Of a DNA stretch of 25,165 nucleotides, positions 1 to 10,980 are shown in pieces. The DNA is taken from positions 76,487-101,651 of the forward strand of contig QKYT01000347.1 in assembly GCA_003550305.1 (NCBI GenBank). Direction: 5' to 3'. The notes beneath the pieces were generated by a model. The model saw only the letters and a list, made by a program, of their open reading frames with translations. It did no database searches and was not told where the DNA came from. A program made the translations under genes and the position numbers. The DNA is from Glomus cerebriforme (Eukaryota; Glomeromycota; Glomeromycetes; Glomerales; Glomeraceae). How positions within the stretch are numbered: the stretch's first letter is position 1; each line of letters begins with the position of its first letter.

Positions 1-885
1 GAAGTTTTTTCATGTTTGATTGTGATGGATGATTACAAATTGATAAATCCAAAAATAAAATTTCTTATACTTGTCGAATAATAATATTGTTTTTGCGTTA
101 TATAATCATTTAATCAAAAGTTCTTTCTTCAAAAATCAATTAAGAGTTATGGATGTTGACTCATTTTGAAATAACAAAATATAGAAATTTCCATATTAAC
201 AAATAAAAAAAAATATAATAAATCATTAATGTTAACAAATGCAAAAAGATAGCTTTCATGGGAAAATAAATTTGGTGATGTGGAATTTTTTTTTTAAAAT
301 ATTTGGAATCATGTTCTAAAGATTTATCTTTGATTACAAATTTCAATAAAGTTATTAAACTTTAAAATCAGGTATTGGCTATTAATGACTTTATATCAAA
401 ATCTTTGAGAATGAAGTAACAGTTGATAACGCAGATTCTTTTCATTCCATATTAAAAATATAAGATTCAATATCTATAGTACATCAAAGCAACAATTTTA
501 ATTAAAGATTATGGATATATCTCAAATATATAATCTAAAACATTTTAATTATCTAGTACTAATTTTATGAAAGAAAAATAGAATAAAAGAAGGGACAAAA
601 AATATATAAATGATGATACACAATTTCAGATATTTTTGCTTTAATATAGTAAGTGTTTATTTGTTTGTTTATATACAATATATATTTTAGAATAATAAAA
701 TTTAAATCTATCCGAATGATCATAATTTTGAACAAAGGAAAAATTGGAAATAATAAACTGAAACACTAAAACTTAACTTGTAGATACTGTATATCAAACT
801 TCCAAGAAACCATACTAAAATGCAAAAAAAAAAAACATCTCTAAATGAAAAGAAATAAAAAGGGAAAAAAATACGAAATGGTGAA

Positions 886-911
886 GAAAGATCAGAGAAA
901 GATCAGAGAAT
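886..911. repeat. Short tandem duplication (AGATCAGAGAA unit, two copies)
   Basis: The 11-12 bp unit AGATCAGAGAA occurs twice in a row inside purine-rich DNA. It looks like simple replication slippage and no function is suggested. Confidence 0.6.
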
Positions 912-965
912 TATGAAGTTCAAGTTCGCCCTATGAATGGATCAAAAAAGAGGTATTGGAAATTT

Positions 966-987
966 TCACGTGATGACAATCACGTGA
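966..987. promoter_or_regulatory. Double TCACGTGA palindrome (E-box-like)
   Basis: Two perfect 8-bp palindromes TCACGTGA start at 966 and 980, 14 bp apart, both followed by TG. CACGTG is the classical binding core for bHLH factors of the Cbf1/USF type in fungi (established knowledge). A third copy, again followed by TG, is at 13388. Here the sites lie immediately before the truncated 5' end of the LINE. Whether they regulate anything is unknown. Confidence 0.4.
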
Positions 988-1001
988 TGTAGTTTGGCTA
1001 A

Positions 1002-2336
1002 TTCAATATCAGATCCCTCATTTTTATCTTAACATCTGATACCTCATATAAGGATTTACCCATCTTAAAATGGGATCATAAAATACTACCTTCAAATTTT
1101 TTAACTACTAAATCACAATTCAAGTCATTTATTTCAACTTTAAAAATCCTCAGAGACAAATTACAATCNGATCANGAAAAAAGTCAAATAGAATTCTANG
1201 TAACAAGACNTATAACNGATTTAACTGACAACCAAAGACGTCTTATTAACTCGCTCTTGAACAGAAAACCCAAAAGTATTATTTTAGACCGTATTCAATA
1301 TACTAACCAAGACAATGATACCCTTTTTACCAAAGATCCTAATATAATAGAACAAGAAGCTATCAAACACTTCCAAACACTTGGTACCAACAACCACTCC
1401 ACTCAAAAAATTTTTGAGTCCATTAACGACATACCTAACAATTGGCAAAATATTTATTCCCCTTCCTCTTCGATTCAAGATCATTGGTATCGCTTACTTC
1501 TTGTTGAAATAGAAGAGCCTGAATTTTATAATGTACTAAAATCATGTCCAAATAATAAAGCGGCAGGAAAATCAACAATACGTTACGAAGATATCAAACA
1601 AGCGGACCCTACTTTACACCGTCACATTATCTTTTTCTATAATCAATTACTCAAATTTCAATGTTACCTCTCAGCATGGTCAAATGCGTTACTATTCCCA
1701 ATACCCAAGCCCAAAGCATTCAATGGAATTCTCAATAACACATGCCCCATTATCTTATTAGAAATTTTGCGAAAACTTTTCGTCAAAATCTTGTCATCTA
1801 GACTTAATAAATGTCTATCCTATAACAACATTTTACAATACAACAATAGAGCTGGCTTATTAGGTCAATCAACATTTGAACTGATTCATACCATTAATCA
1901 CATAATCGAACAATATCAGATTAAAAAATTACCTCTTTGGATAGGTATACAGGATCTCAGCAAAGTCTACGATCGAGTCAATATTTCTTTACTCGATTTG
2001 GCTCTACAAAGACTAAAACTCCCCTTACCTTTTATCAAATTAATCATACAACTTTTTACTAATCGATCAAATGAAATTATTCTCCCCAATGCTCTTTCTT
2101 CTCCCTACCCAGTATTATATGGTATCGATCAAGGAGAGGTCATTTCGCCTCTCATCTGGGTTATTTATTACGACCCAATATTCGAATATATTAATAATCA
2201 TTTAACTTCAAATTTCAATCTTCCCAGTACTAAAATATGTCATATCCGATCACCAGATAATGACCAACATATCAATTTCAATACCAAAGTAGTGGGTTAC
2301 CTTGATGATACTACATGGTTCGCCCACTCTCTATAA
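1002..2336 (+). pseudogene. LINE ORF2 fragment: reverse transcriptase domain
   Basis: An open frame without a natural ATG runs from 1002 to a TAA at 2334-2336, with N's at 1170, 1175, 1199, 1210 and 1217. It encodes the RT fingers and palm of a LINE. Motif A is seen as QDLSKVYD, with Asp codons at 1953 and 1971. Motif B is GIDQGEVISPLIW near 2121-2160. Motif C is YLDD at 2298-2309, the metal-binding catalytic pair. Translation stops only about eight codons past motif C, so thumb and RNase H are cut off. The frame after the stop still reads as LINE protein (QLEEYLN), so the TAA is probably a point change in a once longer ORF. The first residues may be the end of the lost endonuclease, which is a weak inference. 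Confidence 0.9.
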
Positions 2337-2401
2337 CAACTCGAAGAATACCTTAACATATCGTTAGAATTTTATACATTCGCAAATATAAACATCAAAA
2401 T

Positions 2402-4201
2402 AAACAAGTTCCATTGTTTATCAACAATACTCCTATCAACATACAGACGGCATCATTTGCTCAAGGAAAAAGAATCTTCAGAGTATATTTCAACGCTAAC
2501 AACAAACCTTCGTATACTATCAAAAAAATTTGACAAATTATTCAAGAATTTTGTTTCTCACTTCGTCATAAATCTCTTATACATCAACACATCACGTATC
2601 TAACGAATAAAGTACTTATACTAAGAATAGAATACATTTGCCAAACGACTGTCCTCACTCCAAATCAATGTGAACACCTTATGGCTCCTCTTAGAAAACT
2701 TTTTAAAAATACTCTTTCATTACCTATTTCTATCAATAACAATGTTATTTCAACGCATTTATTCCCTTCTATTAATAACCTTATTAATAATCAACTACAA
2801 TCTCACCTAGCGAATGTTAATTATCTTTTAAATGCACCAGATCTTCAATCCATTACTATTCAAAAACTTTTAGACACACAATATTTTTTCTGGACTCCAC
2901 ACTTTCCAGACCACATTAGCATCTCAAAATCTAAATTACCTATTACCCAAGCATCGTACTTAACTAAATGCGCAATTTTATTCGCAAAATATCATATTTC
3001 AATTCATTCTAATTTTGACTCGAATATTAAAGGTGGTAATACTCCTATAACTGAATATTATCCAGACTTTGCACCTACAGATCTTAAATCGCTCCGTACA
3101 AAAAGAGTTATCTTTGCAGATCAAGTCACCAAAAAAGACGGAATATTCCTACACGAATACCACGACATTGACGCTATCAATCATCAAGGTCCGATACCTA
3201 ATTGGTATAAAAAACTAGTATCAGAATGTTCCTATGGTCCTAATCTCAAGCTATATACTCCTTTATCTTCTCCTGTTGTTTCCCATTTAGTCAGAAATTC
3301 GATCCCTAATGACCCTTCGTCCTTTTATTATCGCCCTAAGCGAAAAATTTGGGTTATTTATTGGGATTCACAAATTAATAATATACATTTAGGTAAAATT
3401 ATTGAAATTAAAAACCATATTCATGGTATTCCCACAGCATTTATTGAACATTGGAAATATTCTCCATTAGAAATAGACAAAGTTAATACTACTCCTAAAC
3501 AATATGTTCCTATTTTTACACCGTGTCCTAATTGTCGTTTACATACTTATTTTCATAGAGATATTAGACCCAAATGTGTTCTAGAAGTTCAATTACATAC
3601 TTTACATAGAATTAATATTAGAGACAAAAATTATCGCCCTTATTCATCGATACAAATTCCATATGCCTATTATATAATTAGTAATAATTCTTTTCATACA
3701 CTTAGAGTTACTGCTTTTAATTTATATTCACAATTAACTTCACGAGATACACCTTTACCGTTATCAGATAATTTTCCTAATTCATTTTCGTCTAACTACG
3801 TTAACACCCCTCAAATTCCTATTAGTACTACTTCATCTTCAGATCCAACAATTTCTAACATGTTTATAGATTGCCCAATAACTCTCACCAATCTTTCATA
3901 TTTGAAAGAACTTAATTCCCAATGTACAACGTTTAATTTTTTCACAGATGGCTCGGTCCAGTCTCTCACCAAACAGAATTGCAAGATTGGTTTCGGGTGG
4001 ATCGAAACTCTTGCTCACAATACAACGTCATATTTTGCAGGTTATACCACCCACTTACTGTCTGCCACCAAAGCCGAAACTATGGCTGTACTCACAGCTC
4101 TCATTACAGTTCCGCCAAATAGCGATGTCACAATTAATACAGACTCTGCCAATTTTATTTCTACGTTCAACAAATTTATCACAAATCCCCAATCACAATA
4201 A
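2402..4201 (+). pseudogene. LINE ORF2 fragment: thumb/connection and first part of RNase H
   Basis: After a frameshift near 2400 the LINE protein continues in another frame, interrupted by a TGA at 2531-2533. The longest clean part begins at the ATG at 2681, which is internal and not a real start. A CPNC cysteine pair lies near 3524. RNase H begins near 3935: the first Asp is in TDGS (GAT at 3947), the Glu is in KAE (GAA at 4076), and the next Asp is in NTDS (GAC at 4142). A TAA at 4199-4201 then cuts RNase H before its last catalytic segment. Earlier parts of this stretch match no motif I can name but keep the codon style of the element. Confidence 0.85.
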
Positions 4202-4846
4202 CAGAAACTCAAAACGAATAATTTTCTTTTATGGTTCTCTATTCAAAACCATATTTCTATTAACAACATCAAAGTATCCTTAGTGAAAATCAAAGCACAC
4301 TCCAACAATATTTCAAACGACCTTGCGGATCATCAAGCAAAATTAGGTTGTAATCTTCCTGATCCAATCATAATCAATCCAAGATCAACGTCCTTCTCCA
4401 TTGGCATTCTCACTTGGAACAACTTAGGCTGCATTGATAAAAACCTCCGCAAATGGAGCAAAGTTCTCACTGCAGCGAAAACTTTCAATCAATTTTTACA
4501 AAATAATCACATTTCTCCGGTTATGCAAGTAGGCAAAATCCATTCGATTGACTTTCACCTTACGCAACAATGGCTCAATTTTATTCCAGACAACCTCAAG
4601 GTTTCCATTTCTCTTAATAAATTTCATGGCTCAAAAATTAAAGCCGCCAACTTCCATCTACCTACGGGTTCTCAACAAAAATTATATTATCCGCATTTAT
4701 ATCCAATGGATACTATCGTTTGTCCCCTTTGTCATCTCGAAGAGGACTCAAATACACATTTTGGCAATTGTTCTACGTACACTAACGACCTTCAACTTAT
4801 AATTCAAAAATATAAATCCATACTTATAGATATTGTCAATTCATAA
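4202..4846 (+). pseudogene. LINE ORF2 fragment: end of RNase H and zinc knuckle
   Basis: This directly continues the preceding frame after its TAA. KIKAHSN (near 4286) followed by NDLADHQAKLG supplies the final His/Asp segment of RNase H, with GAC at 4319 and GAT at 4328. Further on, Cys codons at 4721 and 4730, His at 4757 and Cys at 4769 form C-x2-C-x8-H-x3-C. This is like the zinc-binding stretch found downstream of RT/RNase H in many plant and fungal LINEs. The frame ends with TAA at 4844-4846. The apparent GTG start at 4283 is meaningless, because coding similarity runs through the upstream stop. Confidence 0.85.
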
Positions 4847-4928
4847 CTTTTACCCTCAAGATCAATTAACCGCATAATTCGTATTATTAATATTTCACCA
4901 TTATTCAAAAACATCATTTCTTCTCTAT

Positions 4929-5423
4929 TTGAACCCTTTTTATCTTATTATACACAATTTTATTCCCTCTATTCTCGTTAACATTTTTAAACAAATTTAC
5001 GGTGCGAACCGCCTATTAATAGATCTGATTATACAATTTATTTTACACCTTACTAAAGACCTTTATCAAGTTATTTGGTCTCGCAGAGCGACAGCATTTA
5101 AATCCTTTGAATTATCTTTAAACATTTCCAAGTCGGCAAAAAAACGATATCATCATACACGTCCTCCTCCTCTACGAAATCCACCTTCTGACTTTTCAAG
5201 TCGCCCTTCTAACAACAATACCTTAATCAATGAAAAGGCCTGGCTCCTTTGGGTGTCCAGTAACTTTCTCCATTCGGGCAATTGGCTCCTACATAGAGAT
5301 TTTTATAATTTTTATTCACAATTATCTTTAAATAATTTAGATCAATTTTATATTTTTTCTTCACATTTTCGGGTACCTTACTTAGATTTCTCTTCCCTTT
5401 CCTTTAATGTTAACAGTAGCTAA
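4929..5423 (+). pseudogene. LINE ORF2 C-terminal fragment
   Basis: A further frame change near 4900 leads to about 164 codons ending at 5423. The protein is hydrophobic at first, then basic and Arg/Pro/His-rich (AKKRYHHTRPPPLR). A basic Arg/Pro-rich tail after the knuckle is plausible for the C-terminus of a fungal LINE ORF2. There is no ATG at its head (the open frame begins at a TTG), so this is a continuation of the element and not a separate gene. Assignment rests on position, strand and style, not on a named motif. Confidence 0.65.
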
Positions 5424-5591
5424 TGCTTCCTCAGTTTCTTTGGCAGCCAGCAGTCAGGTGAAGGTCCACTTTTATGTTCCCTAACTAGACGTAGTAATAG
5501 AGTAGCAGTTATCTAGAAGTGTAATTTTCATGTTACATCGATTTCTCTTTCCTATTTCTTTGCTGTACTACATTAAAAATAAAAAAAATAT
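5424..5591 (+). other. LINE 3' untranslated region and A-rich tail
   Basis: About 150 bp of more balanced base composition follow the last LINE codon and end in an A-rich stretch interrupted by T (5574-5591), as expected for the reverse-transcribed 3' end of a LINE. Beyond it the sequence switches to the poly-T start of a different repeat. Confidence 0.65.
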
Positions 5592-5594
5592 CAA

Positions 5595-5925
5595 CATCTG
5601 AAAGATTTTTTTTTTTCTTTTTTAGAAAAAAAATTTATATTAAATAATTTAAAACAAAAAATTTCATAACTATAAAATAAAACTTTCTTAAATGAGAAAA
5701 ATATAACAATAGTTAAGCTGTTTATATAATCACCATGTTCTGATCGATTGGCACCACCTTTGGATCTTCAAGTTTATATGTACAAAAATTAATTTCCATA
5801 GATAATTCATTCTTTTTTTTTGGATTTTTTTTTATTAAATAAATATTATATATTTAATTTTCGCCTCTATTATTTTTAAAATAATAAAATGATACAACTT
5901 TTAGTAGTGCTTTTTATCCAAAAAA
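5595..5925 (-). repeat. Diverged copy A of the HMG-gene 5' flank
   Basis: This stretch aligns by eye with 12860-13335 in the same orientation. Shared blocks include a GAAAGA plus poly-T start, TTTCATA-CTATA-AATAAAA, TAACAATAGTTA, CATGTTC followed by GATTGGC, TTTTTATTAAATAAAT, ATATATTTAATTTTC and TTTTAAAATAAT-AATGATAC. In copy B these blocks sit just upstream of the minus-strand HMG-box gene. In copy A the LINE tail sits where that gene body would be. It may be the leftover promoter or first exon of a related gene. Similarity was judged without an alignment program. Confidence 0.6.
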
Positions 5926-6661
5926 AATTGAATTTTCTTTTTAGTACACAATTAAGCAATCAGCAGATAAGGCTTTATCAGAAAAAAGATTCTCTTATCC
6001 AATAATAATAATAATTTGTGTGATTTCAACATAATTTCAAGTCATAAAATGGGAATAGTTATGAATCAAATATGGTCAAGTGATAGATTGTGGGAAAAAA
6101 AAATTGTAATTATTAAAAAAGGTTACGTAATTTCTCAGAAAAAAAATAACAAATACTCATGTTGATATTACTTAATATGTGGACTAGACTAAATTTAGAT
6201 TTGATCATAGGATCCATCAAAAAAAAAAATAGTTACAAGCTAAAATCTATATAAAAAAAAATAAAGAAAATTTGCTTGTTAACGAAAAAAATTCCAACAT
6301 CAAATCAAAAGTCTAAACTTACNAAGAATTTAATTTATTAAATGCAATGCAATTCCCTTCTTAGAAATAATAAACACATAAATTTGATTTAGACAAATAC
6401 AGTCAACTGTACATCCAAAAAATTGCGTAATAATAATTCATAAATACTTTTACTAATAATTATTTTTTTTACTATGCTTAATTTTTTTGAATTCTGTCAT
6501 AACAAGCCACTGAGAGTTTATCAATAGTTTAATTAGTCATGATGTATTTAGAAAGGTAGATATACCCTCAAACATTTTCAGGTTTTCTCAAATTCTCTTT
6601 TTCTAAAAAAAATATTTTCTCTAAAAAATTCATTCTATCACTTTACAGAATTATCTCCAAA
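5926..6661. other. AT-rich intergenic region upstream of the CRN pseudogene
   Basis: Poly-A and poly-T runs and a TAA-type trinucleotide run near 6000 are visible, with one N at 6323. I see no gene. The last 100 bases would hold the promoter of the CRN gene, but I see no clear TATA box. Confidence 0.5.
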
Positions 6662-8583
6662 ATGAAAATATCAGTAAATTGTGTATTCTTAGAAAAGACT
6701 TCTCTTTCTGATTCCTTTATAGTTCACGTTTGTGATACAAACAATATTAATGAAGATAAAGTAGAGTTTGAAAGACTCAAAATTGTAAGTCATCTATCAT
6801 GAGATGAAAGATAAAAACAATGAACCTAACATTAATAATTATAATGATCTAAAACTTTGGAATGCTGACATTGCTCTCAGTGATAATCTCAAAGATATTA
6901 ATATTGAAGAACAAATTAAAAATAAATGCAAAAAGTTGGTGCCTATCAACTATTTTATAATTATTCTTAGCTACTGGACAAAAATGATTTGCAGATCCAG
7001 GTATATTTTTTTCCACCAAGAAATCACTAGAATATTTCACTTTCTTACTAACGGTCAATGACATTCACTTTTTCAAAATATAGAATCCATTGAACCAAGA
7101 AAGCGATTAAGATCTGTCATTAACCTTGATGATCTTAAAGAGTTGATTGTCAAAATTGAAAAAATGTCACTGCTAATCCCCCTCCAGAACTTTATCCTGG
7201 ATCTTCAAGAAACATTGCTGGCTGTTTCTCCAAAGAAGAATCCTGCATATCAATCAGCAGTAAAAACTTTCTGGACATGCGCTTAGATGAAACGTTATCT
7301 ACTACAATGGGTAATAAGCTTATCGAATTATTTAAAAATGATGAGAAAGCTTTCCATATACTTTATGCAGTTTCCAGTACTAGGAAGACAAGATTAAGAT
7401 CTATTTTCAAAATGGCCTTGCGCAATGAGTTATTCCTAATATATATGGAGTGTCTAATACCAATGGATGAAAATAGAAGTGGTTGTAAGTCAACACCTGA
7501 TACTAACTTCATAGAACTTGTCAAAAGAATAACCAAAATTCAGTCTTCTATGTCAGAGAATGAATTTAGATTGGAAGCAGCATGTCTTATTGCATTAGAG
7601 TTCACAGCGTGAGTCCTTTATCTTGTCCTCCTTGAAAAGAATAGAGAAAATCTTACACCATCAGCTATCTTCTTACATAGATTAATGGTAGACAAACATG
7701 CATTATAAGGATTAAATCATATTTAGGATCCTTTGAATTCAACACTGGTGAAATAGAATCAGTTTTTATGATTGCTTTTGGAGATTTGGTAATCTATTAA
7801 TGTCTTTGCTTTTACATTGTGAATATTCCATTAGTCATGAATTATTAATTATTTTGTAATACAACAGAAAGAACATGGCAAACAATTTGTATTTGCCATT
7901 GATGAGGCCAGTGCAGCTGCAAAACTTTTCTACCCATACTTTATCAGCGGCCATAATGGAAATAAATATCGTGGTCTATTAACACCATTGGTAGTATTTC
8001 TTTACCAATTTCAAGCTCCAGCTGGTACATCCTTTTCACTTGAATATGGGTCAACTATTTATAGTGACATTGGCAAAGGGTCAATTACCAATTATCTTAT
8101 TGATTTTGAAATTTTAACGATTGAAATGATAGAATCTTACCTAGAACGTTTTTTAAACTTATCTGATTGTAATCTTAAAGATATTGTAGAGTTTAAAAAT
8201 CTTGCTGGCTTTCCTCATTTTGCTGCTCACTTAATATTGGAAATTATACACTTGGAAAAGATAAGAAAAGATCTAAGCAAACAGGATGAGCTTGGAAATG
8301 AATTAAACAAACAATAAAAGTTATTAGCCATCAACTTGAATCCAAGTTTGGTAATATTATTGAAAAAGAAAACCCATATGATAATATTGATCATCATGGC
8401 TGGAAAAATGTCATGAAAATACTTTTTGTTGATTGCTGGTTCTTTGGTAGCTATATACCTAGCCATGAGATTAATGATTGGGAAAGACATTTAATTGAAG
8501 CTGATATTGCACATTTGTTGGAAAATAATAAGAAATCCTTGGCGATTGATGAACCCTTATCAGTTGATGTTGTCAAAAAATAA
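6662..8583 (+). pseudogene. Broken Crinkler (CRN)-type protein with P-loop NTPase region
   Basis: The chosen start is the ATG at 6662. The first codons (MKISVNCVFLEKTSLSDSF) and, one frame later, NDLKLWNADIALSD give the CRN N-terminal domain with its LxLW signature (near 6847-6865), a ubiquitin-like fold known from oomycete and Glomeromycotina CRN proteins. Further on, FHILYAVSSTRKT (7350-7395) looks like a P-loop whose usual Gly before Lys-Thr is Arg. FVFAIDEA (7886-7909) is a Walker B segment. NLAGFPHFAAHL and IDEPLSVD match the rest of the CRN-linked NTPase as I know it. Breaks are a shift near 6800, a shift near 7170, a TGA at 7610-7612 (probably from an Arg codon), further loss at 7675-7740, a shift near 8315 and a TAA at 8581. 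In this family CRN proteins are proposed effectors or intracellular NTPases. This copy is very likely dead. Confidence 0.8.
7789..7867 (+). other. Intron in the CRN pseudogene
   Basis: The donor GTAATC at 7789 and an acceptor ending ACAACAG at 7867 enclose 79 AT-rich nt. The exon after it reads KEHGKQFVFAIDEA in the frame of the rest of the NTPase region. The position just before Walker B and the length suit Glomeromycotina introns. Confidence 0.6.
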
Positions 8584-9281
<698 letters not shown>

Positions 9282-9452
9282 TTATTTGTATTCATNATTA
9301 CGAGGTTTTTTAGAAGAAGAACCACCTTTTACCTTTGGTGATACTGTTCTTTTTCTTATACTACTGGTTTTCAATTCTTCTTGTTCTTCTTTCCATTTAT
9401 TTAATAATCCTTGATATTCACTTTTTGACTTTTCACCTCTGTCTAACCAGGG
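9282..9452 (-). pseudogene. HMG-box gene: last exon and stop
   Basis: Fifty-six codons plus TAA. PWLDRGEKSKSEYQGLLNKW closes HMG helix 3. A charged Glu/Lys helix (KEEQEELK) and a basic C-terminus (VKGGSSSKKPR) follow, probably nuclear-localising. One codon contains an N at 9296. Confidence 0.75.
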
Positions 9453-9519
9453 CTATAAATAATAAAGGAATTATATTATATAATACAATATTCTTAAAAA
9501 TAAAATTGCAATTGCNTAC
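9453..9519 (-). other. Intron in the HMG box
   Basis: The donor GTANGC (N at 9516) and acceptor TTTATAG give 67 nt. Removing it restores EEKR|PWLD, the conserved HMG sequence, which is strong support for the splice. Confidence 0.75.
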
Positions 9520-9624
9520 TCTTTTCTCTTCATCTGTCATTTTTTTCCATATTTCAGCAGCATAGGCAATTGTACCACTAATAGATAATTTTTCATTCCT
9601 TACTTTTGCACACATATCAGGACC
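9520..9624 (-). pseudogene. HMG-box gene: exon with HMG helices 2 and 3
   Basis: Thirty-five codons start after a CTCAG acceptor at 9625 (GPDMCAKVRNEKLSISG, then TIAYAAEIWKKMTDEEKR). The spacing of Ile-Ser, Trp and Glu-Glu-Lys-Arg matches the second and third helices of an HMG box. It joins in phase to PWLDRGEKSKSEYQ after the next intron, which completes the consensus (EEKRPW). Confidence 0.75.
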
Positions 9625-9872
9625 CTGAGCAATATATAAATAGGTAACAAGAAATTGGAAAAAATTTACTATTAGCTCTACGCATTTTTTCAGGGCCGGA
9701 ATTACAATAATGTCAGCGAGTTACTAAAAAANGNAATAATATTCTGGCCAACATTATTGAAAATTATCTAAAAAAGGAAAGATTTATATGATTATTTTGA
9801 CTTATTCTACGCGTTTTTTTTGTTACCTATTTCAGTATTGTTCGGGGTCCTCACATATCTCTACAAAAGTAA
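9600..9872. repeat. Inverted repeat, arms 9600-9649 and 9821-9872
   Basis: The + strand of the left arm (50 nt) matches the minus strand of the right arm (52 nt) at 41 of 50 aligned positions, with one 2-bp gap counted by eye. Shared blocks are TTACTTTTG, AGGACCC and AAATAGGTAACA. The spacer is about 171 bp and carries N's at 9732 and 9734. The left arm covers the start of the exon with HMG helix 2, and the right arm covers the end of the exon with HMG helix 1, so the fold-back lies across the box. Confidence 0.75.
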
Positions 9873-10324
9873 CTGAAACCATTTGCCGGCCTTCGTGGTC
9901 TTCCATCTACATAATACTTATCAAGATCCAAGTGTTTCTGAGAATTAGATATAGTAGTATTAGAGTCCTCTTCATCTTCCGCTTTTCTTGTTCTTAATGT
10001 TCTTTTAGAGGTGGTTTGAGATTGTCTTTTCTTTAAAGAACTATTTAATGTAATGGATATAGTTGAAATATTAGAAGAATCAGGATCATTTTTTATTCGT
10101 TGACGAAGATTAGCACTAGGTGGCCTATTACTTCTTTATTATGCCACCTTTTTGGATTTGGTTGTTTCAAGATCGTTGACCTGCACTTAAAGTTCTTATC
10201 ATCTGGATCATCGGATGGTACGTATTGTCAAATTCTGTTTCAGATGATACCTCCTCATCTCGTGCATTTTCTTCATTTTCTAAATATATTTTTTCCTCGC
10301 TTAAATTGTATTCATTTTCATTAT
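9827..10324 (-). pseudogene. HMG-box gene: acidic linker and N-terminal half of the HMG box
   Basis: The exon starts NENEYNLSEEKIYLENEENA, shifts frame near 10215 (YVPSDDPDDKNFKCRSTI) and again near 10130 (RPPSANLRQRIKNDPDSSN). It then reads through a basic stretch (KKRQSQTTSKRTLRTRK) into YVDGRPRRPANGFSYFCRDM, which is the start of an HMG box (RPxNxFxxF). A TGA at 9855-9853 follows directly. The remaining helix 1 residues are unclear because this end lies in one arm of an inverted repeat. Confidence 0.65.
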
Positions 10325-10388
10325 CTATATATGTAAAATAAGTAAATATTTATTTTGTTTTTTTTTAATAATTTTTTTTTTTTTTTAC
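10325..10388 (-). other. Intron in the HMG-box gene
   Basis: The donor GTAAAA at 10388 and acceptor TATATAG at 10325 (minus strand) enclose 64 AT-rich nt. Splicing joins SVLQ to DNENEYNLSEEKIYLEN in one frame. Confidence 0.65.
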
Positions 10389-10614
10389 CTTGTAATACAG
10401 AATATTTTTCTAATCTGCTCATTTCAGTAATACCAAGCATACTAGTTATTATATCCCATTTATAAGTAGTAGGAGGATCTATCTTAATCACTGTTCCTTC
10501 TGGTAATAATCTATGTAACTCATTAACAGCCTTTTTTGCCACTTCATCAAATTCTAATAATATAGTATCGAGCTTTATTTGAAAAAAACAATGATCAATT
10601 GAATTAAAACACAT
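10389..10614 (-). pseudogene. HMG-box gene: central exon (FDEVAKKAVNELHRLLPEG)
   Basis: This exon may start at the ATG at 10614 or just after an AAATAAAG acceptor-like site near 10577. It encodes LDTILLEFDEVAKKAVNELH and TYKWDIITSMLGITEMSRLE, a compact, probably helical region, and ends at a good donor (10388). I do not recognise the domain. It could be the true N-terminus of a shorter HMG protein, separate from the disordered segments upstream. Confidence 0.5.
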
Positions 10615-10980
10615 ATTAAATGTAAAATTATCTAAATATTACTTCTCTATTATTTCATTTGATAAATTGGTAGAACTAATATCAGTTTATTGAAAGTATT
10701 TTCATAGAATAATATTATTATGATATTGTTATTATCAGCAGAAGGTCTTGACGATGTTGCAGTCAGTTTTAAATTATCAATTGTTTCAGTTTCATTTCAT
10801 ACATTTATTATATATTATTTATTATTTTAAAAATTTAATGTAAATAAACATGTTTTCGCAAAGATAATCTAGAATCTATATTTTTACATTCTTTACTAAT
10901 AAAACATAAGCTAATAAGTAAATCTATAACAGATTGAATAGTAGTTTGAGTTGGTTGAATTACATTCTTAATTGACTGAT

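Larger units (their letters stand above)
1..1001. other. AT-rich intergenic region
   Basis: No coding region can be supported here; all frames are short and made of low-complexity A/T codons. The stretch holds a small tandem duplication near 886-911 and a paired TCACGTGA site at 966-987, each listed separately. The right edge is where the LINE reading frame first becomes open (after a TAA at 999-1001), so the true junction with the transposon may lie some tens of bases either side. Confidence 0.6.
1002..5591 (+). mobile_element. 5'-truncated, decayed LINE (non-LTR) retrotransposon
   Basis: One element about 4.6 kb long is read on the + strand. It has, in order, the end of an N-terminal region, a reverse transcriptase, a long connecting region with a CxxC pair, an RNase H domain, a C-x2-C-x8-H-x3-C zinc knuckle, a basic C-terminus, a 3' untranslated region and an A-rich tail. 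This order matches ORF2 of LINEs. The apurinic endonuclease and any ORF1 are missing, so it is 5'-truncated, the usual outcome of incomplete target-primed reverse transcription. The frame is broken by stops (2334, 2531, 4199, 4844) and frameshifts (about 2400 and about 4900), so this copy cannot act by itself. I could not define target-site duplications. Confidence 0.9.

Noticed and set aside
1029..5602. AACATCTGA at both ends of the LINE as a target-site duplication
   Set aside because: The left copy lies inside the region that still reads as LINE protein, so it cannot flank the insertion. It is probably coincidence.
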